Part shown: piece by piece, positions 1 through 11,363 of the stretch | Layout: every line of letters starts with the position of its first letter | Numbering within the stretch: position 1 is the first letter of the stretch | Source: Ruminiclostridium herbifermentans | Lineage (GTDB): Bacteria; Bacillota; Clostridia; Acetivibrionales; DSM-1351 | DNA length: 64,000 nucleotides | Direction: 5' to 3' | Assembly (NCBI RefSeq): GCF_005473905.2 | Contig: NZ_CP061336.1 | Location: 852,501 to 916,500, forward strand | The notes under the pieces: generated by a model | Database searches by the model: none | Seen by the model: the letters and a program-made list of their open reading frames with translations, nothing else | Told to the model about the DNA's origin: nothing | Program-made: the position numbers and the translations under genes

Positions 1-2029
<2,029 letters not shown>

Positions 2030-2146
2030 AAGAAGAGGAACAAAAGTTTCCAACAGGTATTCAAGAGTAGGTCGTTTTAATCTAGAAATGAGGAAAGTAC
2101 ATCTTCAATCGATAACATTATTTAGTTCTGAATGTACAAAATATGC

Positions 2147-2175
2147 TTGACAGAGTATATGAAATGTATTAACAT
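2147..2175 (+). promoter_or_regulatory. Sigma-A-type promoter in the 23S-5S spacer
   Basis: TTGACA at 2147-2152 and TAACAT at 2170-2175 are separated by 17 bp, close to the vegetative consensus. It lies about 90 bp upstream of the 5S gene, so 5S could be transcribed independently of the 16S-23S transcript. The spacer also contains a CTCTTC/GAAGAG stem (about 2230-2258) just before 5S, which could be a processing site. Confidence 0.6.
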
Positions 2176-2265
2176 ACAAAAGCAGTAAAGGTACATTTAA
2201 TGAATAGCAGTAAAAAATTAAGTCAAAAACTCTTCGAGGAGTAAAACTTTAAGAAGAGATAAAGT

Positions 2266-2383
2266 TTCTGGTGGATATGACGAGATGGACACACCCGTTC
2301 CCATACCGAACACGGAAGTTAAGCATCTCAGTGCTGATAATACTTGGCTGGCGACGGCCTGGGAAAGTAAGTCTCTGCCAGAA
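2266..2383 (+). rRNA. rrf: 5S ribosomal RNA
   Basis: About 118 nt. The ends TTCTGG (from 2266) and CCAGAA (to 2383) pair to form helix I, and the conserved core CCGAACACGGAAGTTAAG is present at about 2307. It follows the 23S gene after an unusually long spacer of about 235 bp holding its own promoter-like sequence. It is followed within 10 bp by a strong terminator. No tRNA genes follow it. Confidence 0.97.
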
Positions 2384-2389
2384 TTATAT

Positions 2390-2425
2390 CAGAGTTTCAA
2401 GTTCATAGCTTGAAACTCTGTTTTT
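2390..2425 (+). terminator. Terminator of the rRNA operon
   Basis: Perfect 12-bp inverted repeat (CAGAGTTTCAAG at 2390-2401, CTTGAAACTCTG at 2409-2420) with a 7-nt loop, followed directly by five T residues. It separates the rRNA operon from the S10 operon promoter at 2471. Confidence 0.93.
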
Positions 2426-2470
2426 ATTTATAAAAGACTTACTTTATTTTAAATAAAATAAAAATAAGGC

Positions 2471-2499
2471 TTGCAAAAGAATAAAAAATGTAGTAAAAT
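2471..2499 (+). promoter_or_regulatory. Promoter of the S10 ribosomal protein operon
   Basis: TTGCAA at 2471-2476 and TAAAAT at 2494-2499 with a 17-bp spacer. Transcription would start near 2506, leaving an untranslated leader of about 280 nt before rpsJ. It is the only clear vegetative promoter between the 5S terminator and rpsJ. Confidence 0.7.
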
Positions 2500-2505
2500 A
2501 TTGAA

Positions 2506-2700
2506 TGTTGTGGCGAAGGCATACGATGACGTAGGAGATTGCTATTCATAGAAATAGGTAACTTCTGCTGAGAATGTCCGATTCAAGAAACCGGGCGACA
2601 AGTCACTGTACATTTTGCGTTATATCATGCTGTGTAATATAATCGCTTTAAATGCCCAGGTTAAGTTTGTCCATTAGGATAAGAACGATCCTGGGTTTTT
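2506..2700 (+). promoter_or_regulatory. S10 operon leader with attenuator-like hairpin
   Basis: The leader contains segments such as GATGACGTAGGAGATTGC (about 2526) and GACAAGTCACTGTACATTT (about 2598) that I recall as typical of clostridial S10 operon leaders. Toward its end, CCCAGG (2655-2660) pairs with CCTGGG (2690-2695) around a partly paired loop, followed by TTTTT, which looks like an intrinsic terminator ahead of rpsJ. Inference: transcription attenuation, perhaps autoregulated by a ribosomal protein; the ligand is unknown. Confidence 0.6.
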
Positions 2701-2787
2701 ATATAAAACGTTATGAAACACCCGGCGTAGTGTACAGAGCAATACTTGTTGTACGTAACCAAATACAACGTACGAGGAGGTATATGT

Positions 2788-3099
2788 ATGTCAAACAAAC
2801 AGAAAATACGTATCAGATTAAAAGCGTTCGATCATCAGGTGTTAGATCAGTCGGCTGAAAAGATTGTTGAAACTGCTAAAAGGACAGGAGCTAGAGTTTC
2901 AGGACCAGTTCCACTTCCTACTGAAAAAGAAATAATAACAATCTTAAGAGCTCCACACAAATATAAGGACTCTAGAGAACAGTTCGAAATGAGAACTCAT
3001 AAGAGATTGATTGATATCCTTCTTCCAACGCCAAAAACTGTTGACGCATTAATGAGACTGGATCTTCCAGCTGGCGTAGATATAGAGATTAAGTTATAA
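2788..3099 (+). CDS. rpsJ: 30S ribosomal protein S10
   Basis: First gene of the S10 operon; S10 is a head protein of the small subunit and, as NusE, a partner of NusB in antitermination. The 103-residue product has the normal length. The ATG at 2788 is chosen because a perfect GAGGAGG lies at 2774-2780, whereas an upstream in-frame start at 2746 has no such site and would add a non-homologous tail. The 98-bp spacer to rplC holds two hairpins (3114-3129 and 3136-3173). Confidence 0.97.
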   Translation: MSNKQKIRIRLKAFDHQVLDQSAEKIVETAKRTGARVSGPVPLPTEKEIITILRAPHKYKDSREQFEMRTHKRLIDILLPTPKTVDALMRLDLPAGVDIEIKL

Positions 3100-3113
3100 A
3101 CTCTATAATTCTA

Positions 3114-3173
3114 TTTTGCTAGAGCAAAAGGTCATGTTCATAGCGTGAATACATTACACGCAGATATATGAAC
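3114..3173 (+). promoter_or_regulatory. Twin hairpins in the rpsJ-rplC spacer
   Basis: First hairpin: TTTTGCT (3114-3120) with AGCAAAA (3123-3129). Second: GTTCATAGCGTG (3136-3147) with CACGC (3157-3161) and TATGAAC (3167-3173). There is no T-run, so these look more like RNA processing or control structures than terminators. The rplC ribosome binding site AGGAGG follows at about 3184. Confidence 0.5.
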
Positions 3174-3197
3174 CAATAACCATAGGAGGTAATTTAT

Positions 3198-3836
3198 ATG
3201 AAAAAAGCAATTATTGGTAAGAAAATAGGAATGACTCAGATATTTGACGAAAAAGGATTGGTTATACCAGTAACAGTTATCGAAGCAGGACCAATAACTG
3301 TTGTTCAAAAGAAAACAGTTGAGACTGATGGGTATGATGCAATAAAGGTTGGATATTTAAAAGTTCAGGAAAAGAAGCTAAGTAAACCAAAATTAGGTCA
3401 ATTTACAAAGTTCAAACTTGCTCCAATGAAATATCTTAAAGAGTTTAAATTTGAAGATGTTTCAGGTTACGAGGTTGGACAGGAAATTAAAGTTGAAGAT
3501 ATGTTCCAGTCTGGAGATAAAATAGACGTAACTGGTATCTCTAAAGGTAAAGGATTTGCAGGTGTTATTAAAAGATTTGGACAAAGCAGAGGTCCAGAAA
3601 CTCACGGTTCTATGTATCACAGAAGAACTGGTTCATTGGGTTCTGGTACAACACCAGGTAGAGTTATTAGAGGTAAGAGAATGCCAGGACATATGGGTAT
3701 GGATAAAATAACAGTTCAAAATCTTGAAGTTGTTAGAGTTGATGCAGAGAGAAACCTTATGTTAATTAAGGGAGCTGTTCCAGGACCAAAAGGTGGTTTG
3801 CTTGTTATTAAAAATACGGTTAAGTCCGGTAAATAA
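3198..3836 (+). CDS. rplC: 50S ribosomal protein L3
   Basis: 212 residues, normal length. L3 nucleates large-subunit assembly and its central loop reaches toward the peptidyl-transferase centre. That loop is visible at about residues 120-165 ([11 protein letters not shown] through KRMPGHMG). The Gln methylated in E. coli L3 appears replaced here in the [10 protein letters not shown] segment. ATG preceded by AGGAGGT; rplD follows 25 bp after the stop. Confidence 0.97.
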   Translation: MKKAIIGKKIGMTQIFDEKGLVIPVTVIEAGPITVVQKKTVETDGYDAIKVGYLKVQEKKLSKPKLGQFTKFKLAPMKYLKEFKFEDVSGYEVGQEIKVEDMFQSGDKIDVTGISKGKGFAGVIKRFGQSRGPETHGSMYHRRTGSLGSGTTPGRVIRGKRMPGHMGMDKITVQNLEVVRVDAERNLMLIKGAVPGPKGGLLVIKNTVKSGK

Positions 3837-3861
3837 TAACGTTGAAGGGAGGACGTAACAC

Positions 3862-4485
3862 ATGCCAAAGGTTGATTTATATAACATGAAGGGTGAAGTA
3901 GTTGGAGATTATCAACTTAGTGATAATGTTTTTGGCGTAGAAATAAATGATTTAGCACTTCACACTGTAGTAGTTAATCAGTTAGCAAATAGAAGACAGG
4001 GAACTCAGTCTACTAAAACCAAGAGTGAAGTTAGAGGTGGCGGTAAAAAGCCGTGGAGACAAAAGGGAACTGGTCGTGCAAGACAAGGAAGTATCCGTTC
4101 AGCTCAGTGGATTAAAGGTGGTATAGTATTAGGACCTAAGCCACGCAGCTACAAATATACTCTTCCTAAGAAATTAAAGCGTATTGCATTAAAATCAGCA
4201 TTGACATCTAAGGTGGTAGAAAATGAAATATTTGTACTTGATTCCTTAGCATTAGATGCAATCAAGACAAAATCAATGGTAGGCGTTCTTAATAACCTAA
4301 AAGTTGATTCAACTGCGTTAATTGTAATTGATTCAGGCAATGAAAATGTTATTAAGTCTGCAAGAAATATTCCTGGAGTTAAGACAGCATTTGTAAATAC
4401 TATCAATGTATTTGATATATTGAAGTATGACAAATTCATTATAACAAAGGATGTTGTTGAAAAGGTTGAGGAGGTGTACGCATAA
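3862..4485 (+). CDS. rplD: 50S ribosomal protein L4
   Basis: 207 residues. L4 lines the peptide exit tunnel and, in E. coli, represses its own operon. The basic tunnel loop is clear at about residues 53-85 ([20 protein letters not shown]). The stop overlaps the rplW start as TAATG at 4483-4487, so the two are translationally coupled. Confidence 0.97.
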   Translation: MPKVDLYNMKGEVVGDYQLSDNVFGVEINDLALHTVVVNQLANRRQGTQSTKTKSEVRGGGKKPWRQKGTGRARQGSIRSAQWIKGGIVLGPKPRSYKYTLPKKLKRIALKSALTSKVVENEIFVLDSLALDAIKTKSMVGVLNNLKVDSTALIVIDSGNENVIKSARNIPGVKTAFVNTINVFDILKYDKFIITKDVVEKVEEVYA

Positions 4486-4838
4486 TGAGATTACCACAGG
4501 ACATTATTCTTAAGCCATATATTACAGAAAAGAGTAATATGGAAATCGCTTCTGGAAAGTACACTTTTATAGTTGATGTTAAGTCAACAAAGACCGAAAT
4601 CAGAAAAGCGGTTGAAGCACTTTTTAATGTTAAAGTAATTCAAGTAAATACAATTAATATGGATGGTAAAATCAAGCGCACAGGTGTTCATGTAGGACCA
4701 CGTCCAGCTTGGAAAAAAGCCATCGTTAAAATAGATACTAATCCAAAGCCAGTAGAATACTTAACTAAGGGTGGAAAGACAGTATCAAATGCTAAGAAAT
4801 ATAAGACTAGCATAGAAGAATTTGGCGTTGCTCAGTAA
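4485..4838 (+). CDS. rplW: 50S ribosomal protein L23
   Basis: 117 residues, longer than the usual 95-100 because of a lysine-rich C-terminal tail. L23 sits at the tunnel exit and docks trigger factor (encoded at 50732) and the signal recognition particle. The N-terminal IILKPYITEKS motif is typical. It starts inside the rplD stop codon; its ribosome binding site GAGGAGG lies within rplD. Confidence 0.96.
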   Translation: MRLPQDIILKPYITEKSNMEIASGKYTFIVDVKSTKTEIRKAVEALFNVKVIQVNTINMDGKIKRTGVHVGPRPAWKKAIVKIDTNPKPVEYLTKGGKTVSNAKKYKTSIEEFGVAQ

Positions 4839-4868
4839 AAGATTTAAGTTATAAAGGAGTGAGAAGAG

Positions 4869-5702
4869 ATGGCAGTAAAAAAGTATAGTCCTACAACCCC
4901 AGCGAGAAGGTTTATGACATCACTTGATTATTCAGAACTTTCAAAAGTTGAACCTGAAAAATCATTATTACAGCCTAAAAGTAAAAACGGGGGAAGAAAC
5001 TCATTTGGTAGGATTACTGTTCGTCACCAAGGCGGCGGTAATAGACAAAAATATAGAGTTATAGATTTTAAAAGAGATAAAGATGGTATCAAGGCAAAAG
5101 TTGCAACAATAGAATATGATCCTAATAGGACTGCAAATATTGCACTTCTTAACTATATAGATGGTGAAAAGAGATATATCCTTGCACCAGTAGGATTAAG
5201 TATAGGCGATATAATAGAATCAGGCGAATCAGCTGATATCAAGCCTGGTAATGCACTTCCATTATCAAATATTCCTGTTGGTTCATTGATTCATAACATT
5301 GAACTTAAACCAGGAAAAGGCGGACAGCTAGTAAGATCAGCAGGTAACTCTGCACAGCTTATGGCTAAAGAAGGAGATTATGCTCAAGTAAGACTACCAT
5401 CTGGCGAAGTTCGTATGATTAGAATTAATTGTAAAGCGACTATCGGACAGGTTGGAAATATTGAACATGAAAATATAAAGGTTGGTAAAGCTGGTAGAAA
5501 GAGATGGATGGGAATAAGACCTACTGTACGTGGTGTTGTTATGAACCCATGTGATCACCCTCATGGTGGTGGTGAAGGTAAATCACCTATCGGTAGACCA
5601 AGTCCAGTTACACCTTGGGGTAAACCAACTCTTGGCTACAAGACAAGAAAGAAGAAGAACAGTTCAGATAAGTTTATTATTAAGAAGAGAAATCAAAAGT
5701 AA
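4869..5702 (+). CDS. rplB: 50S ribosomal protein L2
   Basis: 277 residues. L2 supports subunit joining and the peptidyl-transferase centre. The conserved [14 protein letters not shown] motif, including the His important for activity, is near residue 228-241, followed by the basic GYKTRKKK tail. ATG preceded by AAAGGAGTG. A 92-bp spacer to rpsS contains a GC-rich hairpin. Confidence 0.97.
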   Translation: MAVKKYSPTTPARRFMTSLDYSELSKVEPEKSLLQPKSKNGGRNSFGRITVRHQGGGNRQKYRVIDFKRDKDGIKAKVATIEYDPNRTANIALLNYIDGEKRYILAPVGLSIGDIIESGESADIKPGNALPLSNIPVGSLIHNIELKPGKGGQLVRSAGNSAQLMAKEGDYAQVRLPSGEVRMIRINCKATIGQVGNIEHENIKVGKAGRKRWMGIRPTVRGVVMNPCDHPHGGGEGKSPIGRPSPVTPWGKPTLGYKTRKKKNSSDKFIIKKRNQK

Positions 5703-5736
5703 TATAAAGGGATGGGCATTAGTAGCTATGAAGTGA

Positions 5737-5753
5737 GAGCGGTATAGCCGCTC
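5737..5753 (+). promoter_or_regulatory. Hairpin in the rplB-rpsS spacer
   Basis: Perfect GAGCGG (5737-5742) / CCGCTC (5748-5753) stem with a 5-nt loop and no T-run. The spacer is longer than most in this operon, and this is one of several stable hairpins between cotranscribed ribosomal genes. A processing or stability role is inferred. Confidence 0.5.
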
Positions 5754-5794
5754 CGCCAAATCCTAGAGATGCTGGCGAAGGGAGGATTAAGAAT

Positions 5795-6076
5795 ATGAGT
5801 AGATCAGTAAAAAAAGGACCTTACGTGTTAGATTCATTGATGAAAAAGATTGAAGAAATGAATAAGGCTAATGAAAAGAAAGTTATTAAGACTTGGTCAA
5901 GAGCTTCAACTATATTCCCTCAAATGGTCGGACATACAATTGCTGTTCATGATGGAAAGAAGCATGTACCAGTGTTTTTGACAGAAGAAATGGTTGGTCA
6001 CAAGCTTGGTGAATTCGCACCGACTAGAACATATAAGGGACACGGTGGTAATGAAAAGTCAACTTCACTAAGATAA
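5795..6076 (+). CDS. rpsS: 30S ribosomal protein S19
   Basis: 93 residues, standard length. S19 lies in the 30S head and contacts S13 and the A-site finger. It begins [11 protein letters not shown] and ends with the conserved [14 protein letters not shown] segment. Ribosome binding site GGGAGG about 9 bp upstream. Confidence 0.97.
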   Translation: MSRSVKKGPYVLDSLMKKIEEMNKANEKKVIKTWSRASTIFPQMVGHTIAVHDGKKHVPVFLTEEMVGHKLGEFAPTRTYKGHGGNEKSTSLR

Positions 6077-6142
6077 TTGAAGTTAGTTATTCCAACACCG
6101 AGATTATAAGTCTAAGATTAGAACTGAAAGGAGGCTATTCAG

Positions 6143-6619
6143 TTGGAGAAAAAGGTTTTGTCCAAAGAGGAGCTATTAAAAAATAAAGAGCAAATATTAG
6201 CTGAACAAAATGCTAAACACAGAAAGTCAAATAAGCCTGCACTTCTTACAAAGAAAGAAAGAAAAGTACTTGGTATTGGTAAGAATGAAGGTAGAGCAGT
6301 ATTAAAATATGCACGTATATCATCTAGAAAAGTAAAAATAGTATTGGATTTAATAAAAAATAAAGGTCTTGATGAGGCATATGCAATTCTTAGATTTACT
6401 CCAAAAGCTGCTGCGGAGGTTTTATATAAGGTTCTTAAATCAGCAGAGGCTAATGCAGTAAACAATAATAATTTAAATTATGATGATTTATTTGTTGCAG
6501 AAGCATACGCAACACAAGGACCTACATTAAAGAGAATCCAGCCACGTGCTCAAGGTAGAGCATTTAAAATTCTGAAAAGAACAAGTCACATTACACTAGT
6601 TGTAAAAGAAAGACAATAA
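6143..6619 (+). CDS. rplV: 50S ribosomal protein L22 with N-terminal extension
   Basis: 158 residues against the usual 110-115. The L22 core starts around residue 45 ([15 protein letters not shown]) and includes the tunnel-facing hairpin near [17 protein letters not shown]. The first 44 residues are a charged Lys/Glu-rich, probably helical extension. Start is TTG at 6143, supported by GAAAGGAGG about 7 bp upstream; no later start has a comparable site, so the extension seems genuinely translated. Confidence 0.93.
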   Translation: MEKKVLSKEELLKNKEQILAEQNAKHRKSNKPALLTKKERKVLGIGKNEGRAVLKYARISSRKVKIVLDLIKNKGLDEAYAILRFTPKAAAEVLYKVLKSAEANAVNNNNLNYDDLFVAEAYATQGPTLKRIQPRAQGRAFKILKRTSHITLVVKERQ

Positions 6620-6638
6620 GTGAAAAGGAGGTTAGATA

Positions 6639-7307
6639 ATGGGCCAGAAAGTAAATCCACATGGATTCAGAATCGGGGTAATTAAAGATTGGGATACTAA
6701 ATGGTATGCAAATAAGAAAACATTTAGTAGTTATCTCGTTGAAGATGTTGCAATCAGAGATTTTATAAAGAAGAAACTTTATGCATCAGGTATATCAAGA
6801 ATTGAAATTGATCGTGCTGCTAATAAAGTTAAAATAAATGTTAATACAGCAAAACCAGGTCTTGTAATTGGTAAGGGTGGACAAGGCATTGAAGATTTAA
6901 GAAAAGATGTAGAAAAGTTAACAGGCAAAAGCGTTCTAATAAATATTACAGAGATTAAATCTCCTGATAGCGATGCTCAGCTTGTTGCAGAAAATATTGC
7001 ATCACAGCTTGAAAAACGTATTTCATTTAGAAGAGCTATGAAGCAATGTATGTCAAGAACAATGAAAGCTGGTGCTAAAGGTATAAAAACTTCATGCGCT
7101 GGTAGACTTGGTGGTGCTGAAATTGCAAGAACTGAGCATTATCATGAAGGAACTATTCCACTTCAAACACTTCGTGCTGATATAGACTATGGTTTTGCAG
7201 AAGCAAATACAACATATGGAAAAATTGGCGTAAAGGTATGGATATATAAAGGAGAAGTTCTTCCAGCTGTTAAGAAAGAGACAAAAGCGGAAGGAGGAGT
7301 TAAATAA
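6639..7307 (+). CDS. rpsC: 30S ribosomal protein S3
   Basis: 222 residues, standard. S3 guards the mRNA entry channel and has helicase activity with S4 and S5. A KH domain with the [10 protein letters not shown] loop is at about residues 77-86, and the C-terminal domain ends in a Lys-rich tail. The stop overlaps the rplP start (TAATG at 7305-7309). Confidence 0.97.
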   Translation: MGQKVNPHGFRIGVIKDWDTKWYANKKTFSSYLVEDVAIRDFIKKKLYASGISRIEIDRAANKVKINVNTAKPGLVIGKGGQGIEDLRKDVEKLTGKSVLINITEIKSPDSDAQLVAENIASQLEKRISFRRAMKQCMSRTMKAGAKGIKTSCAGRLGGAEIARTEHYHEGTIPLQTLRADIDYGFAEANTTYGKIGVKVWIYKGEVLPAVKKETKAEGGVK

Positions 7308-7744
7308 TGTTAATGCCCAAAAGAGTAAAACGTAGAAGGGTTCACAGAGGCAAAATGACTGGTAAAGCAACCAGAGGTAATGTTGTATCAAATGGTGAAT
7401 ACGGCATTCAAGCTACAGAACCTGCTTGGATTACAAGTAATCAAATTGAGGCTGCCAGAATAGCGATGACTCGTTATATTAAGCGTGGTGGTAAGGTTTG
7501 GATTAAGATATTCCCAGATAAGCCAGTAACAAAAAAACCTGCTGAGACTCGTATGGGTAGCGGTAAAGGTTCACCTGAGTACTGGGTAGCAGTAGTTAAA
7601 CCAGGTAGAGTATTATTTGAAATCGCGGGAGTACCAGAAGATACTGCAAGAGAAGCATTAAGACTTGCTATGCATAAACTTCCGGTAAAATGTAAATTTG
7701 TAACCCGTGAGGTAGAAATGGGTGGTGAAGCAAATGAAAGCTAG
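7307..7744 (+). CDS. rplP: 50S ribosomal protein L16
   Basis: 145 residues. L16 helps position A-site tRNA. The [11 protein letters not shown] start matches the family, and GGAGGAG lies 8 bp before ATG 7307, so this start is preferred over the ATG at 7313. The conserved [14 protein letters not shown] loop is present. The 3' end overlaps rpmC by 11 bp. Confidence 0.97.
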   Translation: MLMPKRVKRRRVHRGKMTGKATRGNVVSNGEYGIQATEPAWITSNQIEAARIAMTRYIKRGGKVWIKIFPDKPVTKKPAETRMGSGKGSPEYWVAVVKPGRVLFEIAGVPEDTAREALRLAMHKLPVKCKFVTREVEMGGEANES

Positions 7745-7937
7745 TGAAATCAGAGAAAAAAATATGTTAGAGTTAAATAAAGAATTGTTAGATTTAAAGT
7801 CTGAACTCTTCAAGCTTAGATTTCAGCTTGCTACAAATCAGCTTGAAAACCCAATGAAGCTAAAGGATGTAAAAAAATCCATAGCTAAAGTTAAGACAAT
7901 TATAAGGGAAAAAGAGCTTAGTGGTGCCGAAAAGTAA
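7734..7937 (+). CDS. rpmC: 50S ribosomal protein L29
   Basis: 67 residues, a two-helix protein at the tunnel exit next to L23. The ATG at 7734 ([10 protein letters not shown]) matches the family; it overlaps the end of rplP, and GGTGG lies just upstream inside rplP. An in-frame start at 7722 would add four residues. Confidence 0.95.
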   Translation: MKASEIREKNMLELNKELLDLKSELFKLRFQLATNQLENPMKLKDVKKSIAKVKTIIREKELSGAEK

Positions 7938-8016
7938 TTTTTAATCAGATTGCTAAGAACTATTGAAAAACCTTAACCATAGAAGTATGTAAGTATTCGG
8001 AAGGAGGTAATTCCAC

Positions 8017-8274
8017 TTGGTAGAAAGAGCGCTAAGAAAGACTAGGGTTGGAAAAGTAGTCAGCAATAAAATGGATAAGACTATTGTTGTTGCTGTTGAA
8101 ACTAGTGTAAAGCATCCGTTATACGGAAAGATAATTAAGAGAACTTATAAGCTAAAAGCACATGATGAAGAAAATGCATGTAATATAGGCGATAAAGTTA
8201 AAGTTATGGAAACAAGACCATTAAGTAAAGAGAAGAGATGGAGACTTGTTGAAATCGTTGAAAAGGCACAATAA
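8017..8274 (+). CDS. rpsQ: 30S ribosomal protein S17
   Basis: 85 residues, an OB-fold primary binder of 16S rRNA. TTG start at 8017 preceded by GGAAGGAGGT; the product begins [16 protein letters not shown]. Conserved [20 protein letters not shown] segment present. The 79-bp spacer from rpmC is AT-rich without an obvious hairpin. Confidence 0.95.
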   Translation: MVERALRKTRVGKVVSNKMDKTIVVAVETSVKHPLYGKIIKRTYKLKAHDEENACNIGDKVKVMETRPLSKEKRWRLVEIVEKAQ

Positions 8275-8320
8275 GATTTTTGTGTCTGCATGAGCAGAAA
8301 TATTGGAAGGAGGTACCATC

Positions 8321-8689
8321 ATGATTCAAGTTCAGTCTAGAATGAAAGTAGCTGATAATACTGGAGCTAAAGAACTTATGTGTATTAAAGTTCTTGGTGG
8401 TTCTTGGAGAAAGTATGCTAATATCGGTGATGTAATAGTTGCTTCAGTTAAAAATGCAACACCCGGCGGTGTTGTAAAGAAGGGTGACGTAGTTAAGTGT
8501 GTTATTGTGCGTTCAAAAAGAGGTGTTAGAAGAGCAGATGGCTCATACATCAAGTTTGATGAAAACGCTGCAGTAATAATTAAAGATGATAAAACCCCAA
8601 GAGGAACGCGTATATTTGGACCTGTTGCGAGAGAATTAAGAGATAAAGAATTTATGAAGATTGTTTCTCTAGCACCAGAAGTATTGTAA
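8321..8689 (+). CDS. rplN: 50S ribosomal protein L14
   Basis: 122 residues, the exact family length when started at ATG 8321 ([18 protein letters not shown]). An in-frame upstream start at 8303 falls before the GGAAGGAGG ribosome binding site and is rejected. L14 forms inter-subunit bridges and is the docking site of silencing factor RsfS. Confidence 0.97.
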   Translation: MIQVQSRMKVADNTGAKELMCIKVLGGSWRKYANIGDVIVASVKNATPGGVVKKGDVVKCVIVRSKRGVRRADGSYIKFDENAAVIIKDDKTPRGTRIFGPVARELRDKEFMKIVSLAPEVL

Positions 8690-8706
8690 GGAAGGAGGCG
8701 GCTTAA

Positions 8707-9054
8707 TTGGCTAACAAAGTTCATATAAAAAGTGAAGATACAGTACTTGTTCTTTCAGGTAAGGATAGAGGTAAAAAGGGCAAAGTATTAAGCGTAAATC
8801 CTTCTACTAATCAAGTTATTGTTGAAGGCGTTAACATGGCAACAAAACATAAAAAGCCTAGAGGAAGATATCAACAAGGTGGAATTGTTCATCAGGAAGC
8901 GCCTGTTCATAGCTCAAATCTAATGTTGATTTGTAATAAATGTGGTAAGCCTACAAAGGTTGCTAAGACAATTCTTGATAATGGTGAGAAGGCAAGAACT
9001 TGTAAGAAATGTAATGAAATAATTGAAGTAGTTTTAAATAAAAAGGAAGTATAA
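8707..9054 (+). CDS. rplX: 50S ribosomal protein L24
   Basis: 115 residues. L24 initiates 50S assembly through its N-terminal KOW domain ([16 protein letters not shown]). Four cysteines in CNKCGKP and CKKCNE form a zinc-ribbon-like pair. TTG start preceded by AAGGAGG; only 17 bp separate it from rplN. Confidence 0.95.
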   Translation: MANKVHIKSEDTVLVLSGKDRGKKGKVLSVNPSTNQVIVEGVNMATKHKKPRGRYQQGGIVHQEAPVHSSNLMLICNKCGKPTKVAKTILDNGEKARTCKKCNEIIEVVLNKKEV

Positions 9055-9081
9055 TAGTTCTACTGGAAGGAGGTAACGTGA

Positions 9082-9624
9082 GTGGCAAGGTTAAAAGATA
9101 AATATAAATCTGAAGTGGTTCCAGCTTTGCAGACAAAGTTTAAATATAGTAGTTGCATGCAGATACCAAAGCTTGAAAAAGTAGTTCTTAACATGGGCGT
9201 TGGTGAAGTTAAGGATAATCCTAAAGCTATGGATTCAGCTGTTAATGATATGACGCTAATTGCAGGACAAAAGCCAGTTGTAACTAAGGCTAAGAAGTCA
9301 GTTGCAGCGTTTAAGTTAAGACAAGGAATGAATATTGGTTGCAAGGTAACATTAAGAGGAGAAAGAATGTATGAGTTTGTGGATAAACTCTTCAATGTTG
9401 CTATACCTAGAGTAAGAGACTTTAGAGGTGTTTCAAATAATTCATTTGATGGAAGAGGTAATTACTCATTAGGAATTAAAGAACAGCTTATATTCCCTGA
9501 AATTGAATATGATAAGGTTGATAAAGTTAGAGGAATGGATATAGTTTTTGTAACGACGGCAAAGAGTGATGAAGAAGCAAGAGAGCTTTTAAAATTACTT
9601 GGTATGCCATTCAGCCAGAATTAA
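9082..9624 (+). CDS. rplE: 50S ribosomal protein L5
   Basis: 180 residues, normal. L5 binds 5S rRNA and contacts P-site tRNA. Typical segments are [17 protein letters not shown] and the central [21 protein letters not shown] start at 9082 preceded by GGAAGGAGG. rpsZ follows after 15 bp. Confidence 0.97.
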   Translation: MARLKDKYKSEVVPALQTKFKYSSCMQIPKLEKVVLNMGVGEVKDNPKAMDSAVNDMTLIAGQKPVVTKAKKSVAAFKLRQGMNIGCKVTLRGERMYEFVDKLFNVAIPRVRDFRGVSNNSFDGRGNYSLGIKEQLIFPEIEYDKVDKVRGMDIVFVTTAKSDEEARELLKLLGMPFSQN

Positions 9625-9639
9625 GGAGGGATTTAAGGC

Positions 9640-9825
9640 ATGGCAAAGAAGTCTATGATAGTAAAGCAACAGCGTACACCTAAGTTTAGTACTAGAGGTT
9701 ACAATAGATGTAAATTATGTGGAAGACCACATGCATACATTAGAAAATTTGGAATTTGCCGTTTGTGCTTTAGAGAGTTGGCGTACAAGGGTCAAATACC
9801 TGGCGTTAAGAAGGCAAGCTGGTAA
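9640..9825 (+). CDS. rpsZ: 30S ribosomal protein S14, zinc-type (type Z)
   Basis: 61 residues, the short zinc-binding form of S14. Two CxxC pairs (CKLC and CRLC, about residues 24-43) bind one zinc. The long zinc-free paralogue is not in the window. Spacing to rpsH is 25 bp. Confidence 0.97.
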   Translation: MAKKSMIVKQQRTPKFSTRGYNRCKLCGRPHAYIRKFGICRLCFRELAYKGQIPGVKKASW

Positions 9826-9850
9826 TAGTCTTTGGAAGGAGGTTAAACAT

Positions 9851-10249
9851 ATGCAAATCACTGATGCAATCGCTGATATGTTAACCAGAATTAGAAATGC
9901 AGGTTCTGCTAAACATGAATCAGTTGATATACCCGCTTCCAACCTTAAAAGGTCAATAGCAACTATATTGCTGGAAGAAGGTTATATAAAGAATTTTGAA
10001 GAAGTTAATGATGGTAAGCAAGGTATTATTAGAGTTAACTTAAAGTATACAAATAACAAACAAAATGTTATTACTGGAATAAAGAGAATAAGCAAACCTG
10101 GTTTGAGAGTATATGCTGGTAAGGAAGAATTACCTAAGGTATTAGGTGGTCTCGGAATAGCTATAATTTCAACTTCAAAGGGAATAATGACTGACAAGAA
10201 AGCTAGAGTTGAAGGCGTAGGCGGAGAGGTACTAGCATTCGTTTGGTAA
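9851..10249 (+). CDS. rpsH: 30S ribosomal protein S8
   Basis: 132 residues, standard. S8 binds the central domain of 16S rRNA and in E. coli represses the spc operon. Started at ATG 9851 ([16 protein letters not shown]), which has GGAAGGAGG upstream; a longer frame from 9719 only overlaps rpsZ out of frame. It is followed by an unusual string of hairpins before rplF. Confidence 0.97.
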   Translation: MQITDAIADMLTRIRNAGSAKHESVDIPASNLKRSIATILLEEGYIKNFEEVNDGKQGIIRVNLKYTNNKQNVITGIKRISKPGLRVYAGKEELPKVLGGLGIAIISTSKGIMTDKKARVEGVGGEVLAFVW

Positions 10250-10251
10250 AA

Positions 10252-10343
10252 GACGAATTTTACTTCGTAAAATTCGTCGGGAAAAACACTTTGTGTTTTT
10301 CCTGGCTGTTTGCCAGTCACAGGCTATTTTATTTATAGTAGCC
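10252..10343 (+). promoter_or_regulatory. Four consecutive hairpins in the rpsH-rplF spacer
   Basis: Stems in order: GACGAATTTTAC (10252-10263)/GTAAAATTCGTC (10267-10278); AAAAACAC (10282-10289)/GTGTTTTT (10293-10300); CTGGC (10302-10306)/GCCAG (10312-10316); GGCTA (10322-10326)/TAGCC (10339-10343). Loops are 3-12 nt. The 158-bp spacer is the longest between neighbouring spc genes before secY. The second hairpin ends in TTTTT and could cause partial termination; processing or mRNA stabilisation is equally possible. Confidence 0.7.
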
Positions 10344-10407
10344 CGATGAAAAAGGTCTGAAAAGGGCAATTATTTGCTCATAATTTTAAGAACTGGAGGT
10401 AATTGAA

Positions 10408-10959
10408 ATGTCAAGAATAGGAAAGTTACCAGTAGCTATTCCTAAGGGTGTAGATGTTAAGCTAGATGGTAACAATGTATTGACTGTAAAAGGAGCAAAA
10501 GGAACATTAGTAAAAGGGTTCCACAAAGATATGATTATTAAAATTGAAGGTGACCAAATAATAGTTGAGAGACCTTCAGATATAAAAATGCATAAGGCAC
10601 TTCATGGATTAACTAGAACTCTAGTTAACAATATGGTAGAAGGTGTAACTAAAGGATACGAAAAGAATCTTGAAATAAACGGTGTTGGTTACAGAGCTCA
10701 AAAGCAAGGTAAGAAGCTAGTATTAACATTAGGATACTCTCATCCAGTTGAAATGGATGATCCAGATGGAATTACAACTGAAGTACCTGCACCTAACAAA
10801 ATAGTTGTTAGAGGTATTGACAAGCAAGCTGTCGGTGAATGGGCAGCAAAGATTCGTGGAAAGAGATTGCCTGAACCATATAAGGGTAAAGGTATTAAAT
10901 ATGATACTGAAGTTATCAGACGTAAGGAAGGTAAGTCAGGCGGCAAGGGTAAAAAGTAG
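10408..10959 (+). CDS. rplF: 50S ribosomal protein L6
   Basis: 183 residues. L6 supports the sarcin-ricin region. It shows the family duplication, with [15 protein letters not shown] at the N-terminus and the conserved [11 protein letters not shown] near residue 153. The C-terminal tail is rich in Lys and Gly. ATG preceded by CTGGAGGT. Confidence 0.97.
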   Translation: MSRIGKLPVAIPKGVDVKLDGNNVLTVKGAKGTLVKGFHKDMIIKIEGDQIIVERPSDIKMHKALHGLTRTLVNNMVEGVTKGYEKNLEINGVGYRAQKQGKKLVLTLGYSHPVEMDDPDGITTEVPAPNKIVVRGIDKQAVGEWAAKIRGKRLPEPYKGKGIKYDTEVIRRKEGKSGGKGKK

Positions 10960-10976
10960 AAAGGAGATGAGAGTAA

Positions 10977-11345
10977 ATGATAAATAAACCAAATAGGAAC
11001 GATATCAGAAAAAGAAAGCACGTTAGAGTACGCAAAAAGATCACTGGAACTCAAGAACGTCCAAGAATGAACGTTTTTAGAAGTTTAAACAATATCTATG
11101 TTCAAATTATTGATGATACAATTGGAAATACTCTTGTATCCGCTTCAACCCTTGATTCAGCTATTAAAGGAAAAGTTGCTAACGGTGGAAACAAGGAAGC
11201 AGCTAAAGAGGTTGGAAAATTAATAGCTTCTAAGGCTATTGAAAAGGGTATAAAGAAGGTAGTGTTTGATAGAGGCGGTTATATCTATCATGGAAGAGTT
11301 AAAGAACTTGCAGATGCTGCTCGTGAAGCAGGTTTGGATTTCTAA
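10977..11345 (+). CDS. rplR: 50S ribosomal protein L18
   Basis: 122 residues. L18 binds 5S rRNA with L5. It has the basic N-terminus ([11 protein letters not shown]) and the C-terminal [24 protein letters not shown] signature. Ribosome binding site AAAGGAGATGAG upstream; 17 bp from rplF. Confidence 0.97.
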   Translation: MINKPNRNDIRKRKHVRVRKKITGTQERPRMNVFRSLNNIYVQIIDDTIGNTLVSASTLDSAIKGKVANGGNKEAAKEVGKLIASKAIEKGIKKVVFDRGGYIYHGRVKELADAAREAGLDF

Positions 11346-11363
11346 GAGAAGGAGGGGAATACA

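Noticed and set aside
2384-2470. tRNA genes after 5S rRNA
   Set aside because: Read through for cloverleaf and TTCGA-type T-arm sequences; none found between the 5S terminator and the S10 promoter.
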